This document shows positions 11,735 to 23,568 of a stretch of 64,000 nucleotides of DNA, piece after piece (the first letter of the stretch is position 1; each line of letters starts with the position of its first letter). The notes beneath the pieces were generated by a model. It did no database searches, was not told the DNA's origin, and saw only the letters and a list, made by a program, of their open reading frames with translations. Source of the DNA: Ananas comosus (lineage: Eukaryota > Streptophyta > Magnoliopsida > Poales > Bromeliaceae). The stretch is taken from positions 5,654,681 to 5,718,680 of the forward strand of contig NC_033640.1 of the NCBI RefSeq assembly GCF_001540865.1. The letters are read 5' to 3'. Both the position numbers and the translations under genes were made by a program.

Positions 11735-12296
11735 TCACTTTCCTTTCCATATATAAATTTAGATGAAGAGACAACCAGAGAAATTTTAATTATGCATGTG
11801 ACAGATGAGTATACTCCCTGAGTTGTTTATATTGTATTTCAAAAATTATTTGAATGTCTCCTTTTGTACTCTGACATTTTTTTTTAAATAAGCATTTTTC
11901 TTAGGACTATCTATCAAGCTAAAACCTTGAGATGTAACATAACAATAGTACGTGAAAAAAAAAAATGTAGAAAAACAGAGCACATTAGTAAGAATCTAAT
12001 GTGTCAAAATTTTAAATAGAAATTGTAAAGTAATTCATATCATACACTTTTTAGGTAAGTATATATTCCTCGAAAAAAAAAAAAAGGTCCTCATTCCCAG
12101 TAGCTTCATTTTTTTTCCCCACCATTTTTACCATCCTCGGAAATAAAGCTCAATATTAATTCCATGCCATTTCTTAAAATTTATTTGCAGCTTCCTCTAG
12201 AAGCGCGTGGTAGTCACCAAACATGAATCCAACTTTTCCAATCTCACGCATTTAATTAACTTAGTTGACCAACACAAAGAAGAAGACACAAATAAT
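11735..12296. other. AT-rich intergenic sequence
   Basis: Short homopolymer runs and no coding-like frame. No repeat family recognised. Confidence 0.5.
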
Positions 12297-12661
12297 AGGG
12301 AAAACTTCAAATACCACCCTGATAGTTCCACACATTTTCATTTTAGTATTTTAAAATTTAAAATATATCAATTTAGTGTTATATAGTTTTATTTTTATGA
12401 TCTTTTTATTATCGATTCTACTAATTTTTTTCGTTAAATTAGTGACAAAGTTACAACTAAAAAATACTAAAGTAAATATTTGATAAATTTAGGTGGAATA
12501 TCTAAAGTTTTTTTTTACATATAATTTAACGAAATTTAACGTTGAAGTTGATGATCAGATAAAAAATAAAATCACAGGACACTAACTTGATACACTTTAA
12601 ACCGCAGGATACTAAAGTAAGAAAGTGCGAAATCACAGCGATGGTATTTGAAGTTTACCCT
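12297..12661. mobile_element. MITE of about 365 bp with long imperfect inverted repeats
   Basis: The left end AGGGAAAACTTCAAATACC mirrors the right end, whose reverse complement begins AGGGTAAACTTCAAATACC; similarity continues inward for roughly 120 bases as an imperfect hairpin. AAATAAT flanks both sides (12290-12296 and 12662-12668), possibly one base longer. A 7-9 bp TSD fits a hAT or Mutator-derived MITE; the superfamily is not certain. Confidence 0.75.
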
Positions 12662-13411
12662 AAATAATAAAAGAAAGAAAAAAACTACTATATATAAAGG
12701 TGAATATGCTCGTCAGCACGTTTTCATCAGGAGTCAAAGTTGACTTATTTTGATGTTCTTAGGTCATTTAGTTGGTAAACGAATTTGTATGAACACTCCA
12801 AAAAGCAGCCCTTCAGTTTGTCACGTAAGATTCTGAAAATTTAAAACAACTTAATTAGGAGTGTTTATTTGGGTTAACACTACAAAATTTAGATCTTTTG
12901 CGACCCACAATATTTGTTGGTATAGAACAGAAATTCATTGCTACTGCTTTTTAGAATACGAGAGATAATTATTTTCAGAATATTAAGCTTATCGGTTATA
13001 GGTGAATCTCATTAGCTTAGCCAAAGATTGATCAATAAACTAATATTTCTGCTCTCTATGAATTTACTTTATCTTCGAATTAAAATTATTTCAAATCAAA
13101 CACCATGTTAGGTCACTGAAATAAAAAAGAGTGCGGCGTTATAATAGTAGTCAAAACTGTTGTTGTTTTATTAGACATTTGTTGTTGGACAATTAAAATT
13201 CGAATGATGAATCATAATTCTGCAGCATTTCTTCAAACTTTTAGTTGAGTTTCAATCTTGTTCTCAAACATTTTGAGTTTGATGCTTGAGATTATAACTC
13301 TTGAAAATACTTCACTTCAATTTAATTTTATCCTTCTCAATCATAAAGGAAAATTTGTCAGAGTTGAGCTAGAGTGCTTGTGGAAGTACAGAGATCCCGC
13401 CACATGTATAG
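12662..13411. other. AT-rich intergenic sequence, left flank of copia-A1
   Basis: No convincing gene. A 60-codon frame at 13258-13440 runs into the copia-A1 LTR and has no recognisable domain, so it is treated as chance. The last five bases before the LTR (13412-13416, AATTC) are the presumed target-site copy. Confidence 0.5.
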
Positions 13412-13416
13412 AATTC

Positions 13417-13843
13417 TGTTATATATGTCTCGAATTCTAGTACCGTAAGGTCTTTTAACCCTATTCTGTTTTGATTATTCCATTAAGTTAAGTTTAGATT
13501 ATGTCTAATCTTATTAAGATATTTCCTAATCTTATGGGTTTGTATTTCTAGTTGTATTAGAATTTAGCCAATATTATAAATATACCTATTATTTCATTGA
13601 TGTGGTGCGGAAGATGAGAGAGAAAATATGAGTGTATTTTTGGGATTAGGGTTTTGCTAGAGAGGCATATTTTGTGTACCACTTTGATTATAATGAAGAT
13701 TTCCACTCCGTCTTCGACCGTGAATGTAGGCTGGTGGCTGAACCACGTAAATATTGTGTGATTTCTTTTTCTTCTCTCTTTCTCGGATCGCTTTTGGTAT
13801 TTTTGCATCCGACAACTAGGTCTTTTTGGTTTTAATTCTAACA
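13417..13843 (+). repeat. copia-A 5' LTR and adjacent primer-binding site
   Basis: 427-bp LTR beginning TGTTATATATGTCTCG and ending TTCTAACA, with TGTTA/TAACA ends. TATA-like ATTATAAATATACC lies near 13573, so transcription probably starts shortly after. AACTGGTATCAGAGCC follows at once: the tRNA-iMet primer-binding site. It matches the copia-A LTRs at 21501-21922 and 22231-22661. Confidence 0.92.
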
Positions 13844-13883
13844 AACTGGTATCAGAGCCTTTCTATTCCCTTTGAGGATTAAG

Positions 13884-14758
13884 ATGATGACGAAGTTCGA
13901 GATTCAGAAATTTGACAGGACAAACAGTTTCGCATTATGGCAAGTCAAGATGCGTGCTATATTGACGCAGCAAGGATTGCAGAAGGCACTGTTGGAAAAG
14001 GAAAAGATGCCGATTCGTTAACGGCGGAGCAGAAAGAGGAGATTGGTGACAAAGCTCTTACGGCAATACAATTCTGTTTATCCGATGAGGTATTGTGCGA
14101 GGTCTTGAATGAAAAGACCGGTGCAGGGCTTTGGCTTAAATTGGAGTCTCTCTACATGACGAAATCTCTCCCCAACAAGCTATATTTAAAGCAACGTCTC
14201 TTCATGTTGCGCAAGGCGAAAGGTACCTCTATTAAGTCACATTTAGATAAATTTAATTATATTATTATGGATCTCCGCTCGATAGATATTAAAATTAAGG
14301 AAAAAGATGAAGCCGTTTTATTATTATGTTCTCTACCGCCCTCTTACAAGAAGTTTCATGAGACCTTTTTGTTTGGACGAGATACTCTATGTCTCGATAA
14401 TGTTAAATCCTCTTTACTTTCAAAAGAGAGAATTGACATGCAGATAAGCAACGAGACAGGTGGAGCTTAAGGACAAGATTTGGTCGCTAGAGAGGAATCT
14501 CGAGAGAAGGGTTCCGGTAATAGAGGTACATCTAGATCAAAGTCAAAGTACAGGAATCTAATTTGTGGTTATTGTAAGAAGAATGGTCATATAAAAGCTG
14601 ATTGTTTCAACTTGAAAAATAAAGAGCAGCAGAAGAATAACGGTGATAAAAACCTAGGTCAGAAAAACACCAATACTGAAGCAGAAGCAAGTGTTGCAGC
14701 AGGAGAATCAGATAAAAATGATGTCGTCTTCACAGTTACAGATAAGACACACAGATAG
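13884..14758 (+). pseudogene. copia-A1 Gag with zinc knuckle (frameshifted)
   Basis: Gag of a copia element. From the second of two tandem ATGs (13887) it reads MTKFEIQKFDRTNSFALWQV, the usual copia Gag N-terminus, but that frame stops at 14019; the rest (ADSLTAEQKEEIGDKALTAI onward) continues in another frame from 13937, so there is an indel near 14000. The UBN2-like core includes LWLKLESLYMTKSLPNKLYL and FNYIIMDLRSI. A stop at 14468 separates it from the basic nucleocapsid part, which has the zinc knuckle CGYCKKNGHIKADC at about 14564-14605. Another stop at 14756 precedes protease. Family assignment is firm. Confidence 0.9.
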
Positions 14759-16018
14759 GATGAGCGGCTTATGGACTCTGCGTGCTCCTTCCATATCTGC
14801 ACGCATAGAGAATGGTTCTCGACTTACAAGCTTATTAAAGGTGGAGATGTATTGATGGGAAATCACTCTAAGTGTGCAGTTATTGGAATTGGCACTGTTC
14901 GAGTACGGATGTTCGACGGAGTAGTGAGGACTATATCTGAGGTTCGGCATGTTCCAAATATGAGAAAAAATTCGATCCATTAGGTATACTTGATGCTAAA
15001 GGCTTTAAGTATTCTTTAGCTGATGGATTAATGAAGGTCGCTAAAGAAAATCTTGTAGTGATGAAGGCCAAGTTGTCCACATGTTATATATTCTACAAGG
15101 TTCCACAGTGACAGGTTCAACAGTGGTGACTTCTTCCTCTATGTCAGATTCTGATAGCACCAAATTATAGCATATGTGACTGGGACATATGAGTGAATAT
15201 GGTATGATGAAGTTGGGTGAGAGAGGTCTGCTTGGTAGCGAGAGTTTAGAAAAATTGGACTTCTGCGAGCATTGTGTTCTTGGCAAACAAAAGAGAGTCA
15301 GCTTTAAGGCTGCAGTTCACCGGACAAAAGGTACTCTGGACTATATTCATTCTGATCTTTGGGGACTCTCTTGTACTCCTACTCATGGTGGTTCTAGATA
15401 TATATTGACTTTTATTGATGACTATTCTCGTAAAGTGTGGGTGTTCTTTCTAAAAAGTAAGGATAAGGTGTTCAATTATTTCAAGCAGTGGAAGGTCACG
15501 ATTGAGAAGCAAACTAAAAGAAGATCCAAAGATTAAGGACCGACAACGGTTTGGAATTCTATTTATCAGAGTTTGAAGAATTCTGTAAGAAAAAAAGGAT
15601 CGTTAGACATAAGACCGTCAGGCATACTCCACAGCAAAATGGGGTGGCCGAACAGATGAATAGAACTCTTTTTGAGAGAGCCCGTTGTATGCTCTGTAAT
15701 GCTGGCTTAGCTAAGAGTTTCTGGGTAGAGACGATCTCTATGGCATGTTATTTGGTGAATCAATTTCCACATTCAGCACTTGATTGCAAAACTCCGAAGG
15801 AGGTATGGTCTGGTAGCCCTTCTGATTATTCTAATTTGCGAATATTTGGTTGTTCTGCTTATATTCATATAAATGAAGGTAAGTTAGAACCTAAGGCTAA
15901 AAAGTGTATTTTTATTGGTTATGCATCGGGGGTTAAGGGATATAGATTGTGGTGTCCTGAATCGTCTAAATTAATTATTAGTAGGGATGTCATATTTGAT
16001 GAGTCTGTTATGTTATAA
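14759..16018 (+). pseudogene. copia-A1 protease, GAG-pre-integrase and integrase
   Basis: Protease motif MDSACSFHICTHREWFSTYK at 14771 onward keeps the catalytic Asp; copia usually has DSGCS/DSGAS, so DSACS is a family variant. It is followed by a GAG-pre-integrase region up to about 15175. The integrase HHCC zinc domain is seen as LDFCEHCVLGKQ near 15250-15290. The core carries DLWGLSCTPTHGGSRYIL (first catalytic Asp), FIDDYSRKVWVFFL, RTDNGLEF-type sequence at 15537 (second Asp), and HTPQQNGVAEQMNRTL (catalytic Glu normally lies here in NGVAER). Stops occur at 14981, 15109, 15178, 15534 and 16016. The solo LTR at 16084 splits it from RT. Confidence 0.9.
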
Positions 16019-16083
16019 CCTAACCGTAATTCTTCTTATTAAACCCCGAGTACTAGCAAGCAGGTGGAGGCAGAGACCGGTAG

Positions 16084-18432
16084 TATGAGGATTCGGCTCC
16101 TCGGCACTTTGTACCACCTTTGGTCAAAATGAGCACAGCGTGGCGAGAGAGATGATTGGACATAGTCCGTACGCTGTTCCGGTAATGTCGGAAAGGTTAA
16201 AGTTGAGTTTTGAAGGAGATTAACTGGTTTTAGCATTGTTCGGCGTGAAATTAGGCTCAAACACTGCTAAAACTGCAGTCTGGGCACTGCGTACTGGTAC
16301 TGGGCCGTGGTACCGGTACTTGGCAGTGAAGTAGAGAAAGTCTGCTCTCGGATTTGGGAGAGCAGGGCGGTGTACCGGTACTGGAGGTCAAATACCGGTA
16401 CCTAATAAATAACCCGAGAGGAGGTTGCTCTCGGGTTTGGTTGCTGCAAAGCGGGGTATCGGTACTGGAGGCGGAGTACCGGTACTAGGGCACTCGCGTA
16501 CCGATACTTGGGCCCATGTACCGGTACTCGGCGGCCTGCGCAGATTGGGTGCTTTCGGGTTTGGCTGTCCATCCGGGGGTACCGATACTCAAGCCCGAGT
16601 ACCGATACCCAATGTTAAAACTGCAGAACGGACACTGTTGCTATTTTAGATTGTTGGAGGGTCTAAAAGTAATTGTGGCAGCCTATAAATAACTCCAACC
16701 TCCTCCATCTCTGCATACATGCAGAAAACACCCTCCCTCACTCTTTCTACTCCATTTCTCTCCCTCATTCTCTCTAAAGATCTCTCCAATAAGGCTTTTG
16801 GAGAAGATTTGAAGGTGGATTTAGAGTTTTGAATGAACAAGAGCTCTCCTACAAGGTGGAGCTTGGAGTGCTAGTAGGCTAAGGTGAGGCTTCTTGCAAG
16901 ATCTTTGTTAGGGTTTGATTTTATGCCCTAGAACACTTGGTTTTGAGTCTCTTGCAAGAATGGGAACCTAGATAATCATAGGAATCTCATGATGAACACA
17001 TGGTGTTCATGGCATAAGACCCTAGGGTTGAAATTAGGGTTTTTGTGGAATTTGGGTTTATAGCTAAATTGACCCTTTGTAAATCTAATTGAAGGTAAAA
17101 CCGACGTGGTGAGCAACTCGGATCGGAGTTCCTACGGGTTTACGGCGAACCGTTGAAGAAAAACACCATTTTCTATTCGTTTCCCTTGGGTCGAGCTAAG
17201 GCGGTGTCGTAAAATCACGAAGCTTGGAATCTCGCCTCTTAGCATCAAGCCAAGGTAGGGGGTGCTATCCGAAACAATCGAATTTTCTTTTATGTCTATG
17301 TTGCTATTATTTAGCATATGTGTATACATGTTGACATCATGGATTATAGGATATGTGGTTAAATGTATTTCAATTCCTTGCATTCTTCCTTGGTAAAAAT
17401 AGAAATCAGGAGTTGGACACATGATTAGTGGATGCATGAGGATTAGGTCTTGACATGGAATCCTACAGTGCCGAGAACAATTGTAAACTTGAACAATGTA
17501 GTGACATAAAAAGGTGGCATTTGGAATTAGTGTATAGATGACACTATGACATGGATATTGGGGTTGGTAGATCCCCTAGTGTGTTGTTATCCCTAATTGG
17601 TAGGGTATCCTCGAGCTTAGAGGATTGGATCGTACTCACTTAGTCTGTTTTAGCTTGGCGGTGTTCGCTCCACCCAAGCAGTGGGCTCCGGAGTCATCAC
17701 ACCTTGGGTTAACGTACTTACCCAGCAAACGGTCCCGAGTGAGTGTAGCACAGAGTCTCCTCACTTATGGAATTTAGTTGTGAGTTGGGCTTAACCTTAG
17801 GGTTAGCCAGTGTGATTGGGTTACAAGCAAATGAATGGCATGCATCATGAGCATAGTGGTTACCTTATTCATACCAAGTTGTTGAGGCATAGTAGCACGT
17901 TAGCATTTCATATTCCTTTGTTTATCTCTCTACTTATGCCTACTTAGACCTGGTAGAAAAATCGGCGGGGTCGGTGGCCGAACCTACTGGGAACTTTGTT
18001 AGTTCTCATCCCATGTTGTTGCAGGGCCTAGCACGAGCGACGCGGTCGAGGATCGTGGCAAGGGCATAGCGCCCTAGGTAGTGGACTTTTCTTGCATTAG
18101 TTTACATTGTATGTACCATGTGAGGGTTATGTTGTATTTTGGAGAGAACATGTAGTGAGGATATGATGTATTAACTAAAGATTTGCATTTCGGTGAATTG
18201 TAAAAAGATGATTAAACAAGTGGATGAATGTAATAGTTTAGCTAAATTTCTCTCTTGCTCTTGTGGTTTTCTCTCGCGCTTATCATGTGTATTGATTATG
18301 TTTTACCTGGGCAAACTAAATATATATGACATTGTTGAGCCTTGGGCAGATAGGGGAAACCTTGTTCGTTCGGCGGACCACCCACGAGCCTGAACCGACC
18401 AAATTGGCGGTTGCTGGGCGTGGTGCGTGACA
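16084..18432 (+). mobile_element. solo LTR G1 (2.35 kb) inserted in copia-A1
   Basis: Plus-oriented LTR ending GGTGCGTGACA, homologous along its length to the split LTR G2 (23147-35947), which runs in the opposite orientation. Flanks are GGTAG (16079-16083) and AGTAG (18433-18437), one mismatch; copia coding sequence continues across the insertion. The presumed U3 (16290-16615) holds about ten copies of a GTACCGGTAC-type palindrome or a close variant, upstream of a TATA box (TATAAATA, 16684-16691) and a CT-rich leader. No internal element sequence remains. Confidence 0.85.
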
Positions 18433-20167
18433 AGTAGTATAATTCAGACTCAGGATTCTTCTCAGTCAAAACAAGTTCAGTCGGCAGACACCTCAATAAC
18501 TTAAACCCCACAAGTTGAGAGGCAGAGCATTGCTAAAGGCTGAGCGAGGAGACCAGACAAACCACCGCAAAGATAAGGTTATGAAAATATGGTTGCTTAC
18601 GCTCTTTCAGTGGCACAAGATACAGAAGAAGAAGGTGAACCTTCCACATGTAATCAAGCTATTTCTGGTGCCAGTTCTGCAGAGTGGTTCGTGGCGATGA
18701 ATGAGGAGATGGACTCTCTCCGTAAGAAACGCACATGGGAGTTGGGCAAAAAAACTGTTGGCTGCAAGTGGGTCTTCAAGAAAAAGGACGGAATCCCCGG
18801 CGTGGAAGATACAAGGTATAAAGCTCGTTTAGTTGTTAAGGGCTACAATTAGGTAGAAGGTGTTGACTTTAATGACATTTTCTCACCCGTCGTGAAGCAT
18901 ACTTCTATTCGTGTTCTTTTATCGTTAGTAGCCATGAATGACCTGTATCTTGAGTCACTTGATGTTAAGACAGCTTTTCTGCATGGAGAACTTAAGGAGC
19001 AAATTTATATAAAACTGTCGGGGGGATTCATTGTTGAAGAAAAGGAGGACCATGTTTGCCTGTTAAAGAAATCGCTTTATGGCTTAAAGCAGTCTCCTCG
19101 ACAATGGTATAAGCGGTTCGACTCTTTTATGACAGGTCACAGATATTTTAGAAGCAAGCGTGACAGTTGTGTGTACTTCAGAAAGCTTGATAAGGGATCT
19201 TTCATATATTTGTTGCTCTATGTCGATGATATGTTAATTGCTTCTAACGACATAGTTGAGATAAATAAATTGAAGACTTTACTTAAGGGTGAGTTTGAGA
19301 TGAAAGATTTAGGTGCTGCTAAGAAAATCCTTAGTATGGAAATTAAGAGGAACAACAAGTCAGGACTACTATATTTGACACACGAGAAATATATAGAGAA
19401 GATTTTAAAGCGTTTCGGAATGACTGACGCGAAACTGGTGAGCACTCCTTTTGCGACGCATTTCAAACTTTCCGCCGAGTTATCACCACAGTCCGATGAT
19501 GAGCGGGAGTACATGTCTCATGTTCCCTATTCTAGTGCTGTCGGGAGTATCATATACGCCATGGTTTGCACACGGCCAAACATCTCCTACTCAGTGAGCA
19601 TGGTTAGCTGATATATGACCAATCCTGGTAAGGGTCATTGGCAGGCTATACTTACGAGGTACCACTAGCACTTGTTTGGAGTTTTGCAGGTGTAAGGATA
19701 GTGTGGTTGGATATGTTGATTCGGATTTTGCGAGTGATTTGAATAGGAGGAGATCACTTTTAAGTTATGTATTCTCTATTGGCGGATGTGCAGTTAGTTG
19801 GAAAGCTTCACTACAACCTATTGTCGCCTTGTCTACGACAGAGGCAGAATATATTGCTATGACAGAGGGTGTGAAGAAAGCTATGTGGCTAAGAGGCTTA
19901 TTTGAAGAGCTTACTTCTTGTTGGGATCTGACGATTGTTTATTCAGATAGTCAAAGTGCTATTCATTTGTCGAAAGATCAGATGTTTCATGAGAGGACAA
20001 AGCACATCGATATAAAGTTTCACTTTGTTCGGGATGTGATTGGGAAACGCCCGATGATTGTTAAGAAAATTGGTACTAAGGACAATCCGACCGATATGCT
20101 TACTAAGTCTCTTACTATTATCAAGTTCAAGCATTGTTTGGACTTGGTGGCAGTTAGCAGCATTTGA
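18433..20167 (+). pseudogene. copia-A1 reverse transcriptase and RNase H
   Basis: From about 18590 it reads into RT: WFVAMNEEMDSL, CKWVFKKKDGIPGVEDTRYK, ARLVVKGYN then a TAG at 18850 (normally Gln), DVKTAFLHGELKEQIYI with the first catalytic Asp, LKKSLYGLKQSPRQWYKRFD, and LLLYVDDMLIASND at about 19208-19249 with the YVDD catalytic pair. A TGA at 19609 breaks the frame before RNase H, which contains VGYVDSDFASDLNRRRS, SWKASLQPIVALSTTEAEYI, VYSDSQSAIHL and HERTKHIDIKFHFVRD. The C-terminus NPTDMLTKSL is the usual copia end. The RT and RNase H catalytic residues are still present. Confidence 0.93.
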
Positions 20168-20287
20168 GGCCCTATGGGGCGTTTGGAGAAGATGGAACAC
20201 GGAGCGTTAAGGAGTATTGAGGCAAATTAAATTCAAGATGGCATTTTGTGGTGACCTCGACATAGCGGCTACACTACAAATTAAACT

Positions 20288-21122
20288 AAGGTGGAGATTG
20301 TTAAATTTGGTTTGATTTGTAGTTACCTAAATTGGAGTTAAATCCTAATCTAATTGGGATTAGATATAATTTAGATTTAATTTGGCAATATGGATTATGT
20401 AATATACTGAATTTTAGGCCTATTTGCAAGTACGAGGGTTGGATTGGCTTTTGGAACTGGTCCACAATTTTTGACAGACCTTTGAAAGGTTTTGACAAGT
20501 TAATGAAGTGAGAAGGTAATTGGAAATGGAAAAATGCATTGCAAATTAATTGCAATGCTCTGAATTTGATAAATTGTGAAGTTTGAATATGGAAAATGGT
20601 AAATGGGATTACCCTACATATTCTAAAGGGCTGGGACAAGTGTTTGGACAAGTTAGAGAAGTGGTGGAATGGTTAAAAGCAAAAAAGCGCATTGCTGTGG
20701 CTTTCTCTCGAATTTTTGCATTGTGTACCGGTACAACATCAATGCTGTACCGGTACAGCAAGCAGCAGAGTCTGCAGCTGCGTGGCAGCAGGGCTATTTT
20801 GGTCTTTTCACATCTTTTACTCAGCCTTATCCTCCTAGCTCGACCTCTGGACCCCTTCAGATGGTGCTGGAGCTCAGAGAAAGGCATCTTCACCTCCTCC
20901 ACTATCTCTCTCTAGGATTTTTCTCTCTCTACAAAGACGTCGTCGTTTTGCGCCAGTTTCGCGTCCCGCTCGACGCTCGCTGTTTAGGTGGACTTGGGGC
21001 CAGCTTTTAAAAGGTAAAATGGAGTGTTTTGACAGTATGCTTCATGTTTAATGCTGAGAATTACTGACAAAGAGTTTTAGAGGGATATTTAACTTGATTT
21101 CTCTCTAGTTCATCGTGTAGCG
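20288..21122 (+). repeat. polypurine tract followed by a foreign LTR (LTR-B)
   Basis: AAGGTGGAGAT at 20288-20298 is the polypurine tract, and TGTTAAATTTGGTTTGATTT starts an LTR at 20299. This LTR does not resemble the copia-A 5' LTR; its first bases resemble copia-C LTRs (TGTTAGGATTTGGTTAG). It has two GTACCGGTAC palindromes at 20724-20757. The right end is cut by the N at 21123, after which copia-A LTR sequence begins. Confidence 0.75.
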
Positions 21123-21211
21123 NCTCTTTTCTTATCTTTCCCTGCATTAAGTTATTTTTCTGAATCTATTTTTCGTCGTTCCGATTCTAACAAACTAGTA
21201 TCAGAGCCGAA

Positions 21212-21418
21212 ATGTTCGTTTGGGTATTTAAGGCATCGGCGAAGTTTGAGATCGAGAAGTTTAATTGCTCCGGCAGTTTCGCTCTACGACAAGTTGTCGT
21301 TCTGATGCAACAGAGGTTGCAAAAGGTGCTATTGGAGAATGAGAAGATTAGCACTTCAGAGAATCCCGCAGATTTGCTCATTAAGTTTTTTAGGAGATCA
21401 AGGTCAAGTATTCTGTAA
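21212..21418 (+). pseudogene. 68-codon gag-pol fusion remnant of mini-copia, copy 1
   Basis: Short open frame. Residues about 11-45 match the copia Gag N-terminus (KFEIEKFNCSGSFALRQVV, then LMQQRLQKVLLENEKI), and about residues 48-56 match the RNase H tail (SENPADLLIKFF, compare NPTDMLTKSL in copia-A1). The join gives a deletion derivative of roughly 300 bp. It is too short to act as Gag; any role would be speculative. It is open in both array copies. Confidence 0.6.
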
Positions 21419-21941
21419 ACTTGTTCGCGTGTGCAGTAGCACTTCAGGAGCTTTTGGGATTTTGGTAGAGAAGACAGAGAATTCAAACCAAGGTGGAGAT
21501 TGTTAGATATGTCTCGAATTCTAGTATTGCAAGGTCTTCTAACCCTATTCTGTTTTGATTATCCAATTAAGTTAAGTTTAGATTATAACTAATCTTATTG
21601 AGATATTCCTAATCTTAGTGGGTTTGTTTTCCTAATTGTATTAGGATTTAACCACTATTATAAATATACCTATTATTTCATTGATGTAGTGCGGAAGATG
21701 AGAGAAAAAATATAGGTGTATTTTTGGGATTAGAGTTTTGCGAGAGAGGCATATTTTGTATACCACTTTGAATATAATGAAGATCTCCACTCCGTCTTCG
21801 CCCGTGGACGTAGGCCGTCGGCCGAACCACGTAAAATATCGGTGTGCTCTTTTCTCTTTTCTTATCTTTCCCTGCATTAAGTTATTTTTCTGAATCTATT
21901 TTTCGTCGTTCCGATTCTAACAAACTAGTATCAGAGCCGAA

Positions 21942-22148
21942 ATGTTCGTTAGGGTATTTAAGGCATCGGCGAAGTTTGAGATCGAGAAGTTTAATTGCTC
22001 CGGCAGTTTCGCTCTACGACAAGTTGTTGTTCTGATGCAACAGAGATTGCAAAAGGCGCTATTGGAGAATGAGAAGATTAGCACTTCAGAGAATCCCGCA
22101 GATTTGCTCATTAAGTTTTTTAGGAGATCAAGGTCAAGTATTTTGTAA
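21942..22148 (+). pseudogene. 68-codon gag-pol fusion remnant of mini-copia, copy 2
   Basis: Second copy of the same deletion-derived frame, 730 bp downstream. It differs from copy 1 by two residues (Arg for Trp near the start, Ala for Val before the LLENEKI block). The same gag-to-pol junction is retained, so the deletion predates the duplication. Confidence 0.6.
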
Positions 22149-22666
22149 ACTTGTTCACGTGTGCAGTAGCACTTTAGGAGCTTTTGGGATTTTGGTAGAG
22201 AAGACAGAGAATTCAAACCAAGGTGGAGATTATTAGATATGTCTCGAATTCTAGTATTGCAAGGTCTTCTAACCCTATTCTGTTTTGATTATCCAATTAA
22301 GTTAAGTTTAGATTATGACTAATCTTATTGAGATATTCCTAATCTTAGTGGGTTTGTTTTCCTAATTGTATTAGGATTTAACCACTATTATAAATATACC
22401 TATTATTTCATTGATGTAGTGCGGAAGATGAGAGAAAAAATATAGGTGTATTTTTGGGATTAGAGTTTTGCGAGAGAGGCATATTTTGTATACCACTTTG
22501 AATATAATGAAGATCTCCACTCCGTCTTTGCTCGTGGACGCAGGCCGGTGGCCGAACCATGTAAATATTGTACATGTGCTTTCTTTTTCGTCTCTCTTTC
22601 TCGGATCTCTTTTGGTATTTTCGCATCCGACGACTAGATCTTTTTGATTTTAGTTCTAGCAAATTC

Positions 22667-23141
22667 TTTTGTTCCCAAGGCTAGGGTAGTCTTTTCTATA
22701 GATACAAACCATCTACACAAAAAAAAACACATTGACAAAAGATAACTCAATCATATAATTATCGACCCACACTAAGCTATCATGTAGTAGAGATGATGAT
22801 TTCTCCTTCAAAACCCAACAAATAATCGATCCCTCCATATATATCTTCACAATACAATAAATATTTTCCCCTTTATATCTCTGCAACCCAAAAACATATA
22901 TCCTCTAATCATGTTTTTATGAAAACTATTTAAAAACCACGATCGATATGAGAAAGCAAATAATTGCATTTTTTAAGTTAACAAAAACAAACAAAGCACT
23001 TCACAAGTAACTAAAAATCATTACATAATATAACATCATAATTAATGTAATAGTTCTCCAAACATAACCATAATACTGAAAAAATAAACCGGTAATAAAA
23101 GTAAAGAGCTTGGAAACTCCCTAAGCATCACAGGTCTATCT
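22667..23141. other. AT-rich intergenic spacer between copia-A1 and LTR G2
   Basis: No gene or repeat recognised. It is probably the original host sequence that continues 12662-13411 across the copia-A1 insertion. Confidence 0.5.
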
Positions 23142-23568
23142 ATATATGCCACGCCCCGCAATCGCCTATTTGGTTGGTTTCGATACGCCGAACAAACGCC
23201 GAACGGACAGAACTTCCCCTATCCGCGCAAGACTCAACAACAAGGATCATGTACATTTAGTTGCCCCAGGTAAACATAACAACATACATGAATTATTGCG
23301 AGTATAATACAAGTAAGAACACAATAGACAGTACTAGCTATTACAATTTTATTCAACCATTTACATCATTGGTTTACATTTTCATCTCCAAAATGCATAC
23401 ATTAGGTTTACATGGTCATCTCATGACATATACATACATCTACAAGTAACCTCTCTCAAAATTACATCATATCTCTCAGGGTACAAGGTACTCTAATGCA
23501 AAAGGGAGGCTACTAACTATGGCGCTATGCCCTTACCACGATCCTCGCCCGATCCGCTCGAGCTAGGC

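Larger units (their letters stand above)
13417..22661 (+). mobile_element. Ty1/copia element copia-A1 (composite, TSD AATTC)
   Basis: Plus-strand Tork-like copia. In order: 5' LTR (13417-13843), PBS directly after it, gag, protease, integrase, solo-LTR insertion (16084-18432), RT, RNase H, a polypurine tract, a foreign LTR (20299-21122), then a tandem array of internally deleted mini-elements ending in a copia-A LTR (22231-22661). AATTC occurs immediately before the first and after the last LTR (13412-13416 and 22662-22666), so the outer boundaries behave as one insertion. The 3' half is irregular and contains an N at 21123. All coding parts carry stops or shifts. Confidence 0.8.
21124..22661 (+). 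mobile_element. tandem array of mini-copia (LTR-internal-LTR-internal-LTR)
   Basis: Partial LTR (21124-21192), internal (21193-21500), LTR (21501-21922), internal (21923-22230), LTR (22231-22661), with a 730-bp period. Each internal piece starts with the PBS-like CTAGTATCAGAGCC and ends in AAGGTGGAGAT. It retains only the start of gag and the end of pol, so it is an internally deleted, non-autonomous copia-A derivative. The two internal copies differ by a few substitutions. Shared LTRs suggest LTR-LTR exchange between tandem copies, or an assembly effect of the N at 21123. Confidence 0.85.

Noticed and set aside
13258..13440. 60-codon frame before copia-A1
   Set aside because: Runs into the LTR, AT-rich, no homology recognised.
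21187..22216. 99-codon frames on the minus strand, present twice
   Set aside because: Antisense shadows of the mini-copia array.
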